From: a bacterium | GTDB lineage: Bacteria > Zhuqueibacterota > Zhuqueibacteria > Residuimicrobiales > Oceaniaggregativiventaceae | NCBI GenBank assembly: GCA_029565675.1 | Contig: JAKQNP010000023.1 | Coordinates: 48,233-112,232 of the forward strand | DNA: 64,000 nucleotides | Reading direction: 5' to 3' | Part shown: in pieces, positions 1 through 8,569 of the stretch | Position numbering within the stretch: position 1 is the first letter of the stretch | Layout: each line of letters begins with the position of its first letter | The notes under the pieces: model-generated | The model's input: the letters and a program-made list of their open reading frames with translations, nothing else | Told to the model about the DNA's origin: nothing | The model's database searches: none | Made by a program: the position numbers and the translations under genes

Positions 1-275
1 AAATTGACCAATTTTTCGATCACCCCGTTCGGATAATCGGCCGGGCCGGGAAAAGCAAAACTGATGGCCACCGGATCCCTGTCGCACTTTTCCCTGATCT
101 GACGAAAACCCTCCACAATCGTCTGCAGTGACAACTGCAGGTTATTGCCGTGTGACGGCCGACGAACGGGTTGCACGATCTCCTCCTGCCCGCAAATGGC
201 AGAAAAGACAAAATTTGTACCTCCGGCATCCAGCGTCAAAATCACTCTTGCATCGCGCGTATAATCGTTTGTCAT
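1..275 (-). CDS. ROK-family sugar kinase, N-terminal fragment
   Basis: The frame is open from an ATG at 273-275 to the window edge and gives about 91 residues. It opens with the ROK phosphate-binding signature (LDAGGTNF near residue 14) and continues to FAFPGPADYP, a stretch typical of glucokinase-like ROK proteins. These enzymes phosphorylate sugars with ATP in the cytoplasm. The substrate cannot be read because the C-terminal two thirds, including the zinc-binding region, lie outside the window. A GAGG-like ribosome site precedes the ATG. The gene starts 16 bases after the stop of the M14 peptidase lipoprotein and is probably cotranscribed with it. A ROK transcription repressor is unlikely because no DNA-binding domain precedes the kinase fold. 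Confidence 0.8.
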   Translation of the reverse strand, partial: MTNDYTRDARVILTLDAGGTNFVFSAICGQEEIVQPVRRPSHGNNLQLSLQTIVEGFRQIREKCDRDPVAISFAFPGPADYPNGVIEKLVN

Positions 276-291
276 CCCAGCGCCTCAATCG

Positions 292-2091
292 TCAATTCTG
301 TTCCACAATCGGTTCAAGCCACTCTTCCGGCAGCCGCCTGATCAGGCGAGCGACCGGGTAAAGGTTAAACCGGCGATCATAATATGGAGTTTTCTCATAA
401 AAAAATGACAGCCGTTGCTGGCCGCTAACGGCAAAAGCGCTGTCGTTTGCGCAGCGCCGGGCAAACTCGGCAGCCAATTGTGGATCCTCTTCCATCATCT
501 TTTGTGCCATCGGCTCCATCACGTAGGTCTCGAAATATTCTTTTTGTTCAAAAATCGTGGTAAAAAATCCCCAGCGCAAAAGCGCATCCGGCGCCTGCGG
601 CTCGAGCAGATGGAGGATCAGGCGGGATTGGGGGCAGCCGAGGGGAATATAGACCGAACCCGCAGGAAAGGTCATTGGTTCTTGCACAGGGATGGTGCGA
701 AAATCAACGCGCTGGCGGCCTTCATAAGGCCAGGACGCAAAGGTAACATCAGCAAAGCGATAGGTCTGCAAAGAATCGGTCAGGCTGCGATTGAGGCGAA
801 ACATGCTGATGTGATGCGCTTGCAGGACCGCAATCGCCTCCTGCCATTGCGGTGGGATCAAGTAAGCAACAGGCGGCACGATCTGTTCCTTTGGCAAGAC
901 ATTGTTGAAATAGACCATGGGGCGATCCCACTTTTCATCCGAATAGTGCAGATAAGTTCGGCCGGAGATTTTGCCCACCCTCTTCTCGATGCGATAACCG
1001 CGATAGAGCAACGTATCCCCTTGATCAGAACGTGTGGTAAAAGTGAGTGGAAAGAGTGCAGCAGGATCGTATCGTTGGCCGATTCCCCTGGCCTGTATAT
1101 CGCCCTCCTGCACCGCCAACAGCAGATCATCGCGTTGTTCAGCAACCAGATTCAAACAGCTGCGCAGAATGGCAAGGGTGCCCTGTACGCGGGTGGCATA
1201 ATCTTTCAAACTGTGCGCCTCAATCAAAAAACCCGCTCGGTTGCCAAGAGTGCAATAGACGTTCGACAACCGCGGCGTCCACACCCCACCCTGCATCCCC
1301 TTGTCGGGCTGCAAAGGATCGAGGTAGCCGGCATAGGGCAACAAATGGATCCCGTCGTCTTCACACCGTTTGAGCAGATCCGGCACAAAGTCATCCCGCG
1401 CCCATTGCGAAATCGCCCCGCCAAATTCCGGATGTGTGTCGATATGATAAGCGGCAACATATTGAAAATCCTCACCGTCAGTCGTGTGACAGTCAATGAG
1501 CATATCCGGTTTCCATGCATGATAAAGCGCCAGCCATTGCCGCATTTCCGGTGTATCGGCTTTCATGAAATCGCGGTTGAGGTTGTGCCGGGTCGATGTG
1601 ACGCGAACCCCCATCTCCTCTGGACCGATTTGATTGATGCGATTGTAGCGGCTGAATTGTTCATGGCCGTCAACGTTGAAAATCGGAATAATTGCGATCA
1701 GCAGATTTTGCAATTCTTTCGGATGCTTGTTCTCGATCAACAGCTCGCGCGCCAGAAGCATGGCTGCATCTTTGCCGGCAGATTCGCCCGGGTGAATGGC
1801 GCCCTGGATAAAGACAACCGGCTTGCCGCTCTGCCGCGCAGATGCCGGTGTAAAGCGGCGCTCTGCATCGATAAGCAGGACAGCGATCTCCCGCCCTTGC
1901 GGCGAAACGGCAAAAGTCTCAAGTCGCGCGATATCACATGCTTTATCCAATCGCTTAAAGTAATCTATCGTATCTTGGTAAGACGGGGTCTGCTGACCTT
2001 TTGATCTTTCGAACAGGGTTTCCCATTCAGATGGCGGCTTTTGGCAGGCAAACAGCAAACCAATGAGCAAAACAAGCGATCTCTTTTTCAC
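292..2091 (-). CDS. M14-family zinc carboxypeptidase-like lipoprotein
   Basis: The protein has 599 residues starting at a GTG (2089-2091) that lies just behind a strong AGGAGG site. The frame stays open upstream, but only this start places a lipoprotein signal peptide at the N terminus (LLFAC, Cys16). M14 zinc and catalytic positions are visible: HPGES (His100 and Glu103), DCHTTDG (His202) and FLIEAHS with the likely catalytic Glu291. The family removes C-terminal residues from peptides. An anchored enzyme of this type would trim peptides in the periplasm or at the outer membrane. The region after about residue 390 has no domain I recognise. It precedes the ROK kinase gene by 16 bases. Its actual substrate is unknown. 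Confidence 0.85.
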   Translation of the reverse strand: MKKRSLVLLIGLLFACQKPPSEWETLFERSKGQQTPSYQDTIDYFKRLDKACDIARLETFAVSPQGREIAVLLIDAERRFTPASARQSGKPVVFIQGAIHPGESAGKDAAMLLARELLIENKHPKELQNLLIAIIPIFNVDGHEQFSRYNRINQIGPEEMGVRVTSTRHNLNRDFMKADTPEMRQWLALYHAWKPDMLIDCHTTDGEDFQYVAAYHIDTHPEFGGAISQWARDDFVPDLLKRCEDDGIHLLPYAGYLDPLQPDKGMQGGVWTPRLSNVYCTLGNRAGFLIEAHSLKDYATRVQGTLAILRSCLNLVAEQRDDLLLAVQEGDIQARGIGQRYDPAALFPLTFTTRSDQGDTLLYRGYRIEKRVGKISGRTYLHYSDEKWDRPMVYFNNVLPKEQIVPPVAYLIPPQWQEAIAVLQAHHISMFRLNRSLTDSLQTYRFADVTFASWPYEGRQRVDFRTIPVQEPMTFPAGSVYIPLGCPQSRLILHLLEPQAPDALLRWGFFTTIFEQKEYFETYVMEPMAQKMMEEDPQLAAEFARRCANDSAFAVSGQQRLSFFYEKTPYYDRRFNLYPVARLIRRLPEEWLEPIVEQN

Positions 2092-2684
2092 TTCCCTCCT
2101 CCTGTTCGGGTGTCGACTCAGCGCAGATCGGCGACTCGACAGAATTGCATCTTGCATTTCGAATAAATGGCTAAAAAATTGAACATCGGCGATTGACATT
2201 GAATCGAAACGCAAGGATCGATCACCGACACTGGCTCATTCAGCAAATCAATAGAGAAATTAATCCATCGCAAGCGGAAATACAAGCGCAAATGTCGCTC
2301 AAGCACGTTTTTAATAGAAAAACGTATTGCGAATCACCACACTCCGCCTTGGGAGCTGCATCGCTCTATCTGATCCTTGAACTTCACGGTCTGTAACCAC
2401 AGCTCGGGCTGACCTGTGTGGACAGGCAAAAATTGGTGCCAAACGGGAACCTTGAGTTATTTATTTCGTTAATATAATATTATCATATTGTTAAATCATA
2501 TAAAATGTAACCCGGATTCGGTGTCAACAGAATTCCGAAAAAACCAAATTGATGTTTTACGTTCTGCGGATTTGCGCAATTCAGCCCATGTTCCCTCCCC
2601 TGCAGTCGGGAAAGTATACAAAGGATTCAGCGTTGTGCGTCGATTCGATTGGGTAAATGTCAGCAACCATGAAAAGGATAAATC
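2092..2684. other. Intergenic region between divergent genes
   Basis: About 590 bases separate the M14 lipoprotein gene (leftward) from the trehalose operon (rightward). The part from 2455 to 2515 is very AT-rich and holds a candidate promoter for the trehalose genes. Small open frames here lack ribosome sites and family resemblance. A short stretch near 2510-2535 resembles the palindrome at 38705-38724. Nothing else is recognisable. Confidence 0.5.
2452..2478 (+). promoter_or_regulatory. Candidate sigma-70-like promoter of the trehalose operon
   Basis: TTGAGT (2452-2457) and TATAAT (2473-2478) are separated by 15 bases, shorter than ideal. The surrounding DNA is AT-rich and lies about 200 bases upstream of the otsA-otsB start. 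The -10 element is convincing and the -35 element is weak. Confidence 0.35.
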
Positions 2685-4859
2685 GTGCAAAAGAGAATGT
2701 GGATCATTTCCAACCGCTTGCCTGTCCATATCAGCAAAAGGCAAGGTGAATTCATTTACACCAAAAGCGCCGGTGGTTTGGCTACCGGGCTTTCCTCCTT
2801 TTATAAAACTCATGCCAGTCAATGGATCGGCTGGTCCGGTTATCTGACGGAATCGAGTGCCGACAAAGAAAGAATTGCGGCTGCCCTGGAAAAAGAATCA
2901 GCCTTTCCGGTCTTTCTCAGTCGCCGCGAGATCGAAAATTACTATGAAGGATTCAGCAACAAGACCATTTGGCCGCTGTTTCACTATTTCCTCGAGCAGG
3001 TGATCTATGACAAACGGTACTGGGAAACGTACCGCAGGGTCAATCAGAGATTTTGCGATCGGATTCTCAAGGTTGCCAAGCCGGATGAACACATTTGGAT
3101 TCATGACTATCATCTGATGCTTTTGCCGGCCATGTTGCGAGAAAAGAACCCACAGCTCAAGATCGGTTTTTTTCTGCACATCCCGTTTCCATCTTTTGAG
3201 GTTTTTCGCACTTTGCCATGGCGCTCAGAGTTGATGCAAGGAATGTTGGGAGCTGATCTGATCGGCTTTCATACGCACGACTATGCACGCCATTTCCTCA
3301 GTGCAGCCAGTCGATTGCTGGGTTTGGAACATGTGCTGATGCGCCTGACCTACGAGGACCGGATCGTCAAAGTCGATTCGTTTCCCATGGGTATTGATTT
3401 TGCCAAATTCGAGCAAGCTCCTGAAAAACCGGCAACTGAGCGCGAGATTTCGCGCATCCAATATCGTCTCGGGGGGCAGAAGTTGATTCTGTCGATCGAC
3501 AGGCTCGATTACAGCAAAGGGATTCTGCAGCGCCTGGAAGCTTTTCATCTCTTTTTACAGCAGCATCCGGAATATCGGGAAAAAGTGACACTATTGCTGT
3601 TGGTCGTGCCGTCGCGTTCGCGTGTCGAATCCTATCGTCAGCTCAAGCTGAAAGTCGATTCGATTGTTGGCCGCATCAACGGAGAACATGCGACCATCGG
3701 TTGGACCCCGATCTGGTATCTCTACCGCTCAGCTCCCTTTCACACGCTGAGCGCCATGTATCATCTGGCGGACGTGGCTTTGATCACTCCTTTTCGCGAT
3801 GGCATGAACCTGGTTGCGAAAGAATTCGTGGCCAGCAAGACGAACAGACGCGGCGTTCTCATTCTCAGCGAAATGGCCGGAGCTGCTGCAGAGCTGGGGG
3901 AAGCGCTGTTGATCAATCCCTTCAATATCGATGAAATCGCTGCTGCTCTGGCCAAAGCCCTGGAAATGGCTGGCGAAGAACAAAGCAGACGTCTGCAGGA
4001 GATGCAGAGCAAGATCAAACGGTATGATGTAACGCGGTGGGCGCAGGATTTTGTCGACGGATTGCAGCAAGTCAGTGAACAAAACGCCGGTTTGCGCAGC
4101 AATCTGATGACGTCTGAAGATGAAAAGAAAATAGTCGACCGCTTTCGGCGCAGCAAAAATCCGACACTTTTTCTCGACTATGACGGCACTCTGGTGCCGT
4201 TTGCCCGCACCCCAGCGCAAGCCAGGCCGCCGCAAGGCTTGCTCGACTTGCTGTGTCGGCTCGGCGCCCAGACTCGCCTTGTGCTCATCAGCGGTCGGCG
4301 CAAACAAGATTTGGACGAGTGGTTTGCTGATTTGCCGCTGGAACTGAGCGCTGAACACGGTGCCTGGATCAAGCGCAAGGGAGAAGATTGGACAACCATA
4401 GAGCCTCTGACCGGCGAGTGGAAAAGCGACATCTTGCCGATCCTCGAAGCGACCGTCGCTCGCACACCCGGTTCATTTGTAGAGGATAAAGACTATTCGC
4501 TGGTCTGGCATTATCGCAAAGCCGATGTCGGTTTGGGTCAAATCCGTGCGCGCGAGTTGACAAATGAGTTGCTGTATATGACCGCCAACCTCAATCTGCA
4601 GGTGATGGAGGGCGACAAAATCATCGAAATTAAGAATGCCGGCATCAACAAAGGGCGCTCAGCGCTTTTTTTTCTCGCGCAAGCTGTTGAGACTGATTTT
4701 ATCCTTGCCGCCGGCGACGATTACACCGATGAATTTCTCTTCAAAGTTCTACCCCCTGCTGCGACGACAATCAAAGTCGGGTTTCGCATGACTGAAGCTC
4801 GATATAACGTAAAAAGCCATCAACAAGTGAGACAATTATTGGAAAAGATGAGCCTATAA
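2685..4859 (+). CDS. otsAB: Bifunctional trehalose-6-phosphate synthase/phosphatase (OtsA-OtsB fusion)
   Basis: The 724-residue protein makes trehalose 6-phosphate from a nucleotide-glucose and glucose 6-phosphate and then dephosphorylates it. Residues 1-470 are a GT20 synthase: SNRLPV at 9-14, GGLATGL, WIHDYHLMLLP near 140, IPFPSFEVFRTLPWR near 166, DRLDYSKG near 272 and TPFRDGMNL near 367. From about residue 485 a HAD phosphatase follows, with the nucleophile motif LDYDGTL and the metal-binding GDDYTDEF near 677. The start is a GTG at 2685 with AAAGGA seven bases upstream; an in-frame ATG at 2697 is the alternative. The treT-like gene begins 10 bases after the stop, so both are probably translated from one message. 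Fused synthase/phosphatase proteins are best known from eukaryotes but also occur in bacteria of this group. Confidence 0.93.
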   Translation: MQKRMWIISNRLPVHISKRQGEFIYTKSAGGLATGLSSFYKTHASQWIGWSGYLTESSADKERIAAALEKESAFPVFLSRREIENYYEGFSNKTIWPLFHYFLEQVIYDKRYWETYRRVNQRFCDRILKVAKPDEHIWIHDYHLMLLPAMLREKNPQLKIGFFLHIPFPSFEVFRTLPWRSELMQGMLGADLIGFHTHDYARHFLSAASRLLGLEHVLMRLTYEDRIVKVDSFPMGIDFAKFEQAPEKPATEREISRIQYRLGGQKLILSIDRLDYSKGILQRLEAFHLFLQQHPEYREKVTLLLLVVPSRSRVESYRQLKLKVDSIVGRINGEHATIGWTPIWYLYRSAPFHTLSAMYHLADVALITPFRDGMNLVAKEFVASKTNRRGVLILSEMAGAAAELGEALLINPFNIDEIAAALAKALEMAGEEQSRRLQEMQSKIKRYDVTRWAQDFVDGLQQVSEQNAGLRSNLMTSEDEKKIVDRFRRSKNPTLFLDYDGTLVPFARTPAQARPPQGLLDLLCRLGAQTRLVLISGRRKQDLDEWFADLPLELSAEHGAWIKRKGEDWTTIEPLTGEWKSDILPILEATVARTPGSFVEDKDYSLVWHYRKADVGLGQIRARELTNELLYMTANLNLQVMEGDKIIEIKNAGINKGRSALFFLAQAVETDFILAAGDDYTDEFLFKVLPPAATTIKVGFRMTEARYNVKSHQQVRQLLEKMSL

Positions 4860-4869
4860 GGAGTACCGA

Positions 4870-6081
4870 ATGAAACGTCTGAGCGATTACCGCGCCATTG
4901 TGGGCGATGAAACGATCAGCACGCTCTATCGCACTGCACGAAAACTGTATGGCAAAAAAATACTGCAGATCAATTCCACTTATGTCGGCGGCGGCGTTGC
5001 CGAAATATTGAACAGCCTCACACCGCTGTTGGTCGACGCCGGTGTGGAAAGCGATTGGCGGATCCTCAACGGCAATCCCGATTTCTTCAACATCACCAAA
5101 AAATTCCACAACGCGTTGCAAGGCGACAAAATCAATCTGACCGACATCAAAAAAAGTCTTTATCTGGAGGCAAATCAAGACTTTTCGGTTTATGCCCACA
5201 TCAATCAATCCTATGACGGCGTGGTAGTCCACGACCCGCAACCTTTGCCGCTGATCCAGTTCTATAAAAAACGGCAGCCCTGGTTTTGGCGTTGTCATGT
5301 CGATTTGTCGCATCCAAACCTGGAAGTGTGGGATTTTTTGAAAACCTATATTGTGCGCTATGACCGGGTCATTTTGTCGGATGAAAGTTATCGCAAAAAT
5401 GATCTGCCCGCAGATTACTGCATTTTTGCTCCGGTTATCGATCCTTTGTCGAATAAAAACAAAGAACTCTCTGATCGCGATATCAGCAAATATTTGAAGA
5501 AATTCAATGTCCGTGAAGACAAACCGATTATCACGCAAATATCACGCTTTGACAAATTCAAAGATCCGCTTGGGGTGATCAAAGTCTTTGAAAAAGTGCG
5601 TCAGGAAATCGATTGCCGCCTGGTTTTGTGCGGCAGCATGGCTGCAGACGATCCCGAAGGCGTTCAAATCTATGAAAAAGTGAAAAACCGGGCCGAATCG
5701 TTCATCAAAAAGGGCGATATCGTGCTGATCACTTCGGAAAACAACATATTGGTCAATGCGCTGCAACGCCGCTCCGCGGTGATCCTGCAAAAATCGCTAA
5801 AAGAAGGATTTGGTCTGACCGTCACCGAAGGATTGTGGAAAGCCAAAGCAGTCGTCGCTGCAAATGTCGGCGGCATACCGCTGCAGATCATCGATGAGCA
5901 GACCGGTTTTCTGGTCGATCCGACCGACATTGATCAGACCGCCAGAACGGTTGTGCGCGTATTGCAGGATCCTGAGATGGCTGGTAAAGTCGGTCGCCAG
6001 GGCAGAGAACATGTGAGGAAAAACTTTTTGGTCACGCGGTTGGTCAGCGATTATTTGCGGCTCTTCAATGAAACACTGTGA
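4870..6081 (+). CDS. treT: Trehalose glycosyltransferring synthase (TreT-like, GT4)
   Basis: This 403-residue cytoplasmic glycosyltransferase has the GT-B layout of TreT, which joins NDP-glucose and free glucose to give trehalose in one reversible step. The N-terminal STYVGGGVAE stretch and the HVDLSHPN region are characteristic. The C-terminal half has the GT4 donor site EGFGLTVTEG near 310-320 followed by ANVGGIP. AAGGAG precedes the ATG, and the gene lies only 10 bases after otsA-otsB, so the operon encodes two trehalose routes. A hairpin at 6101-6125 follows it. TreT and trehalose phosphorylase of the same family are hard to separate by eye. The TreT call is favoured by length, since trehalose phosphorylases are usually much longer. 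Confidence 0.85.
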   Translation: MKRLSDYRAIVGDETISTLYRTARKLYGKKILQINSTYVGGGVAEILNSLTPLLVDAGVESDWRILNGNPDFFNITKKFHNALQGDKINLTDIKKSLYLEANQDFSVYAHINQSYDGVVVHDPQPLPLIQFYKKRQPWFWRCHVDLSHPNLEVWDFLKTYIVRYDRVILSDESYRKNDLPADYCIFAPVIDPLSNKNKELSDRDISKYLKKFNVREDKPIITQISRFDKFKDPLGVIKVFEKVRQEIDCRLVLCGSMAADDPEGVQIYEKVKNRAESFIKKGDIVLITSENNILVNALQRRSAVILQKSLKEGFGLTVTEGLWKAKAVVAANVGGIPLQIIDEQTGFLVDPTDIDQTARTVVRVLQDPEMAGKVGRQGREHVRKNFLVTRLVSDYLRLFNETL

Positions 6082-6100
6082 GCAATCTGATCGCGTGTTC

Positions 6101-6125
6101 CGCCGAACCTATAGGTAATTCGGCG
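6101..6125 (+). terminator. Hairpin after the trehalose operon
   Basis: CGCCGAA (6101-6107) pairs with TTCGGCG (6119-6125) around a loop that itself contains the palindrome CCTATAGG. It lies 20 bases after the treT stop. The U-run expected of an intrinsic terminator is poor, so termination is likely but not certain. Confidence 0.45.
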
Positions 6126-6246
6126 CGGATTTGTTCGGTAATCAAATTGTGCGGTTTTGGTTCTGGATAGCAACATTCACCTTGATATTGAGCAAAGAAC
6201 TAATTATTATTCAGCAAATTCTTCCTGTCTCATTCGAGGCCTCGAT

Positions 6247-7494
6247 ATGATCAAGATTAAGCCTTTGCGCGGGTTGCGGCCGGCGATAGAGTTCACCGCT
6301 CAGGTTGCCAGTCCGCCCTACGATGTTCTATCCAGTGCAGAAGCGCGTGATATCGCCACCAACAATCCGCTCTCTTTTCTGCACATCAACAAACCGGAAA
6401 TCGATTTGCCGCCAGAGATCGATATCCACGGCCAACAGGTCTATGAGCAGGGCCGGGCCAATCTCGAACGTTTCATTCGCGACGGTGTCCTCATTCAGGA
6501 CGAAAAAGAGGCGATTTATATCTACCGCCAGACCTGGCAGGACCACGTGCAGACCGGTTATTTTTGTTTGTCCAGTGTGCAGGATTATGATCAGGGTCGG
6601 ATCAAGAAACACGAACTCACCCGCGCCGACAAAGAACAAGATCGCACCCACTTGATCGATGTGATGGATGCGCAGGTTGGCCCTGTTTTTCTGATGTATC
6701 GGTCGCAAAAAGCACTCGACCTGTTGCTGCAAGAAGCAGCCGAGGCAGATGCAGAGGTCGATTTGACCACTGCAGATGGGGTTCGGCACCAGTTGTGGCG
6801 GGTCATCGATCCGCATTTCATCGCTCGGATTGTCGATGGGTTTGCGGCGCTCGCGGCGACCTATATAGCCGACGGACACCACCGATCAGCTGCCGCCAGC
6901 AACGTCTGCCGTTTGCGACGACAACGCAATCCGCAAAACACCGGCGAAGAAAGCTATAATTTTTTCTTATCGGTCCTCTTCCCGCACAACCAGCTGAAGA
7001 TTCTTCCCTACAACCGCGCGATCAGGGACTTGAACGGCTATGGTGCACAACAATTCATCGATCGGCTGGCGGAAAAGTTCTCTCTCGAACCAGTGCAGGG
7101 CAGGATCCAGGTCGAAAAAGAACACACCTTTGGCATGTATCTGGATCATGTCTGGTGGAAACTCACCCCCAAAGATGGATTGTTCGACCGCGATGATGTG
7201 CTCGGCAGCCTGGATGTCAACATCCTGCTGAACCATATCTTGCAGCCGATTCTGCAGATCGGCAATCCGCGCACGGATCCGCGCATCGACTTTATCGGCG
7301 GCATCCGCGGCAACGCCGAATTGGAGCGGATCGTCGACTCCGGCGCCTTTCGCATTGCCTTTTCCCTCTATCCCACCACTGTCGATACCCTGATGCGGGT
7401 TGCCGACGCCGGCGAAATCATGCCGCCCAAATCGACCTGGTTCGAGCCCAAACTGCGCAGCGGCCTGGTTGTCCATCTGTTGCACGATTTTTAA
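6247..7494 (+). CDS. DUF1015-family protein of the serine operon
   Basis: The 415-residue protein matches DUF1015 in length and in hallmark stretches: the N terminus IKPLRGLRPA, VASPPYDVL, the HELTR..KEQDRTHL region near residue 120 and YIADGHHRSAAA in the middle. The last suggests a phosphoryl- or nucleotide-binding fold like that of ParB/SbnI-type serine kinases, but this is inference. The ATG at 6247 has GAGG upstream; an earlier in-frame start at 6157 would add an unrelated 30-residue tail. It precedes serA and serC on the same strand, an arrangement I recall from other bacteria. The three-step serine pathway lacks a phosphoserine phosphatase here. A role in serine or phosphoserine metabolism is plausible. 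Confidence 0.8.
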   Translation: MIKIKPLRGLRPAIEFTAQVASPPYDVLSSAEARDIATNNPLSFLHINKPEIDLPPEIDIHGQQVYEQGRANLERFIRDGVLIQDEKEAIYIYRQTWQDHVQTGYFCLSSVQDYDQGRIKKHELTRADKEQDRTHLIDVMDAQVGPVFLMYRSQKALDLLLQEAAEADAEVDLTTADGVRHQLWRVIDPHFIARIVDGFAALAATYIADGHHRSAAASNVCRLRRQRNPQNTGEESYNFFLSVLFPHNQLKILPYNRAIRDLNGYGAQQFIDRLAEKFSLEPVQGRIQVEKEHTFGMYLDHVWWKLTPKDGLFDRDDVLGSLDVNILLNHILQPILQIGNPRTDPRIDFIGGIRGNAELERIVDSGAFRIAFSLYPTTVDTLMRVADAGEIMPPKSTWFEPKLRSGLVVHLLHDF

Positions 7495-7625
7495 GCCTCC
7501 AATTTCTTTTTCTTTGCGCAAAGCCTGAACATTTCCTTCTTTGAATAAATCGTTTTTCATAACTCAATCGCGATGAAAGGTGGTCGCCGTTTGGCGTAAA
7601 GATGAATCCAGAAAAGGAGCAAATG

Positions 7626-8504
7626 ATGAAAATTCTGTTTTCAGATGCATTTGATCCATCTCTGCCCGGCAAATTGTCTCGCTTCGGGGAGGTCACCGAT
7701 GACAAATCACAATTGGCGGATGCAGAGGTGATCTTGATCCGCAGCAAGACCAAGGTCACCAAAGAGCTGATCGATCAGGCACCCAAATTGCGTCTGGTCA
7801 TCCGCGGTGGAGTGGGTTTGGATAATGTGGACGTCGAAACTGCCAAAACAAAGGGCATCCAGGTCTACAACACCGCCGAGGCCTCCAGCGTTGCTGTTGC
7901 AGAACTCGCTTTTGCCATGATGATCGCCTTGCCCAACCATCTGGTTGAAGCGCATCAATCGATGAGCGAAGGCAAATGGTTAAAAAAAGAGTTGAAACGC
8001 ACGGAGCTATATGGCAAGACTTTAGGTTTGATCGGCTGCGGCAGAATCGGCAAAGAGGTGGCCAAGCGTGCAGCCGCTTTTGAAATGCGGGTTTTGGGCT
8101 ATGATGCGGTGTCCGTCGAATCCCCTCATATCAAGATGGTCAAGGAACTCGCCGATCTGCTGCCGCAATGCGACTATCTTTCCCTGCATCTACCGCTCAA
8201 TCCATCCACCCTGGGACTGATCGACAAAAAGCGGATCGCGCAGATGAAAAATGGTGTTTATCTGATCAATACGGGCCGCGGTAAAACCGTTGTTGAAGAA
8301 GACCTAGCTGAGGCGCTCAAATCAGGTAAAATTGCCGGATATGCAACAGATGTCTGGTACTCTGATCCGCCCGAGAACACGCCGCTGCGAGGTGCGCCGA
8401 ATACCCTGATGGCGCCGCATATCGGCGCTTCGACCACAGAAAATTTGTTGCGCATCGGTGAAATCGTCGAAAAATTGATCGAGAAATTTGTCGCAGAAAA
8501 ATAA
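7626..8504 (+). CDS. serA: D-3-phosphoglycerate dehydrogenase, short form
   Basis: The enzyme oxidises 3-phosphoglycerate to 3-phosphohydroxypyruvate with NAD, the first step of serine synthesis. The 292 residues contain the 2-hydroxyacid dehydrogenase fold: RGGVGLDNVD near residue 70, the NAD loop GLIGCGRIGKEVA near 138-150, the catalytic INTGRG region and the active-site PHIGAST at the C-terminal end. It has no C-terminal ACT or ASB domain, so feedback control by serine through those domains is not expected. AAGGAG lies six bases before the chosen ATG; ATGs at 7602 and 7623 are alternatives. It sits between the DUF1015 gene and serC, which supports the serine role over other hydroxyacid dehydrogenases. 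Confidence 0.88.
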   Translation: MKILFSDAFDPSLPGKLSRFGEVTDDKSQLADAEVILIRSKTKVTKELIDQAPKLRLVIRGGVGLDNVDVETAKTKGIQVYNTAEASSVAVAELAFAMMIALPNHLVEAHQSMSEGKWLKKELKRTELYGKTLGLIGCGRIGKEVAKRAAAFEMRVLGYDAVSVESPHIKMVKELADLLPQCDYLSLHLPLNPSTLGLIDKKRIAQMKNGVYLINTGRGKTVVEEDLAEALKSGKIAGYATDVWYSDPPENTPLRGAPNTLMAPHIGASTTENLLRIGEIVEKLIEKFVAEK

Positions 8505-8569
8505 ACGCGCTTGCCGGCAATCGATTGAGGCGGCGAAGAAAAGCAACCCGAAAACAAGAGGACTGAACG

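Noticed and set aside
415..2004. Long plus-strand open frame (529 codons) opposite the M14 peptidase gene
   Set aside because: It has no family resemblance or ribosome site and is the antisense shadow of a gene with clear catalytic motifs.
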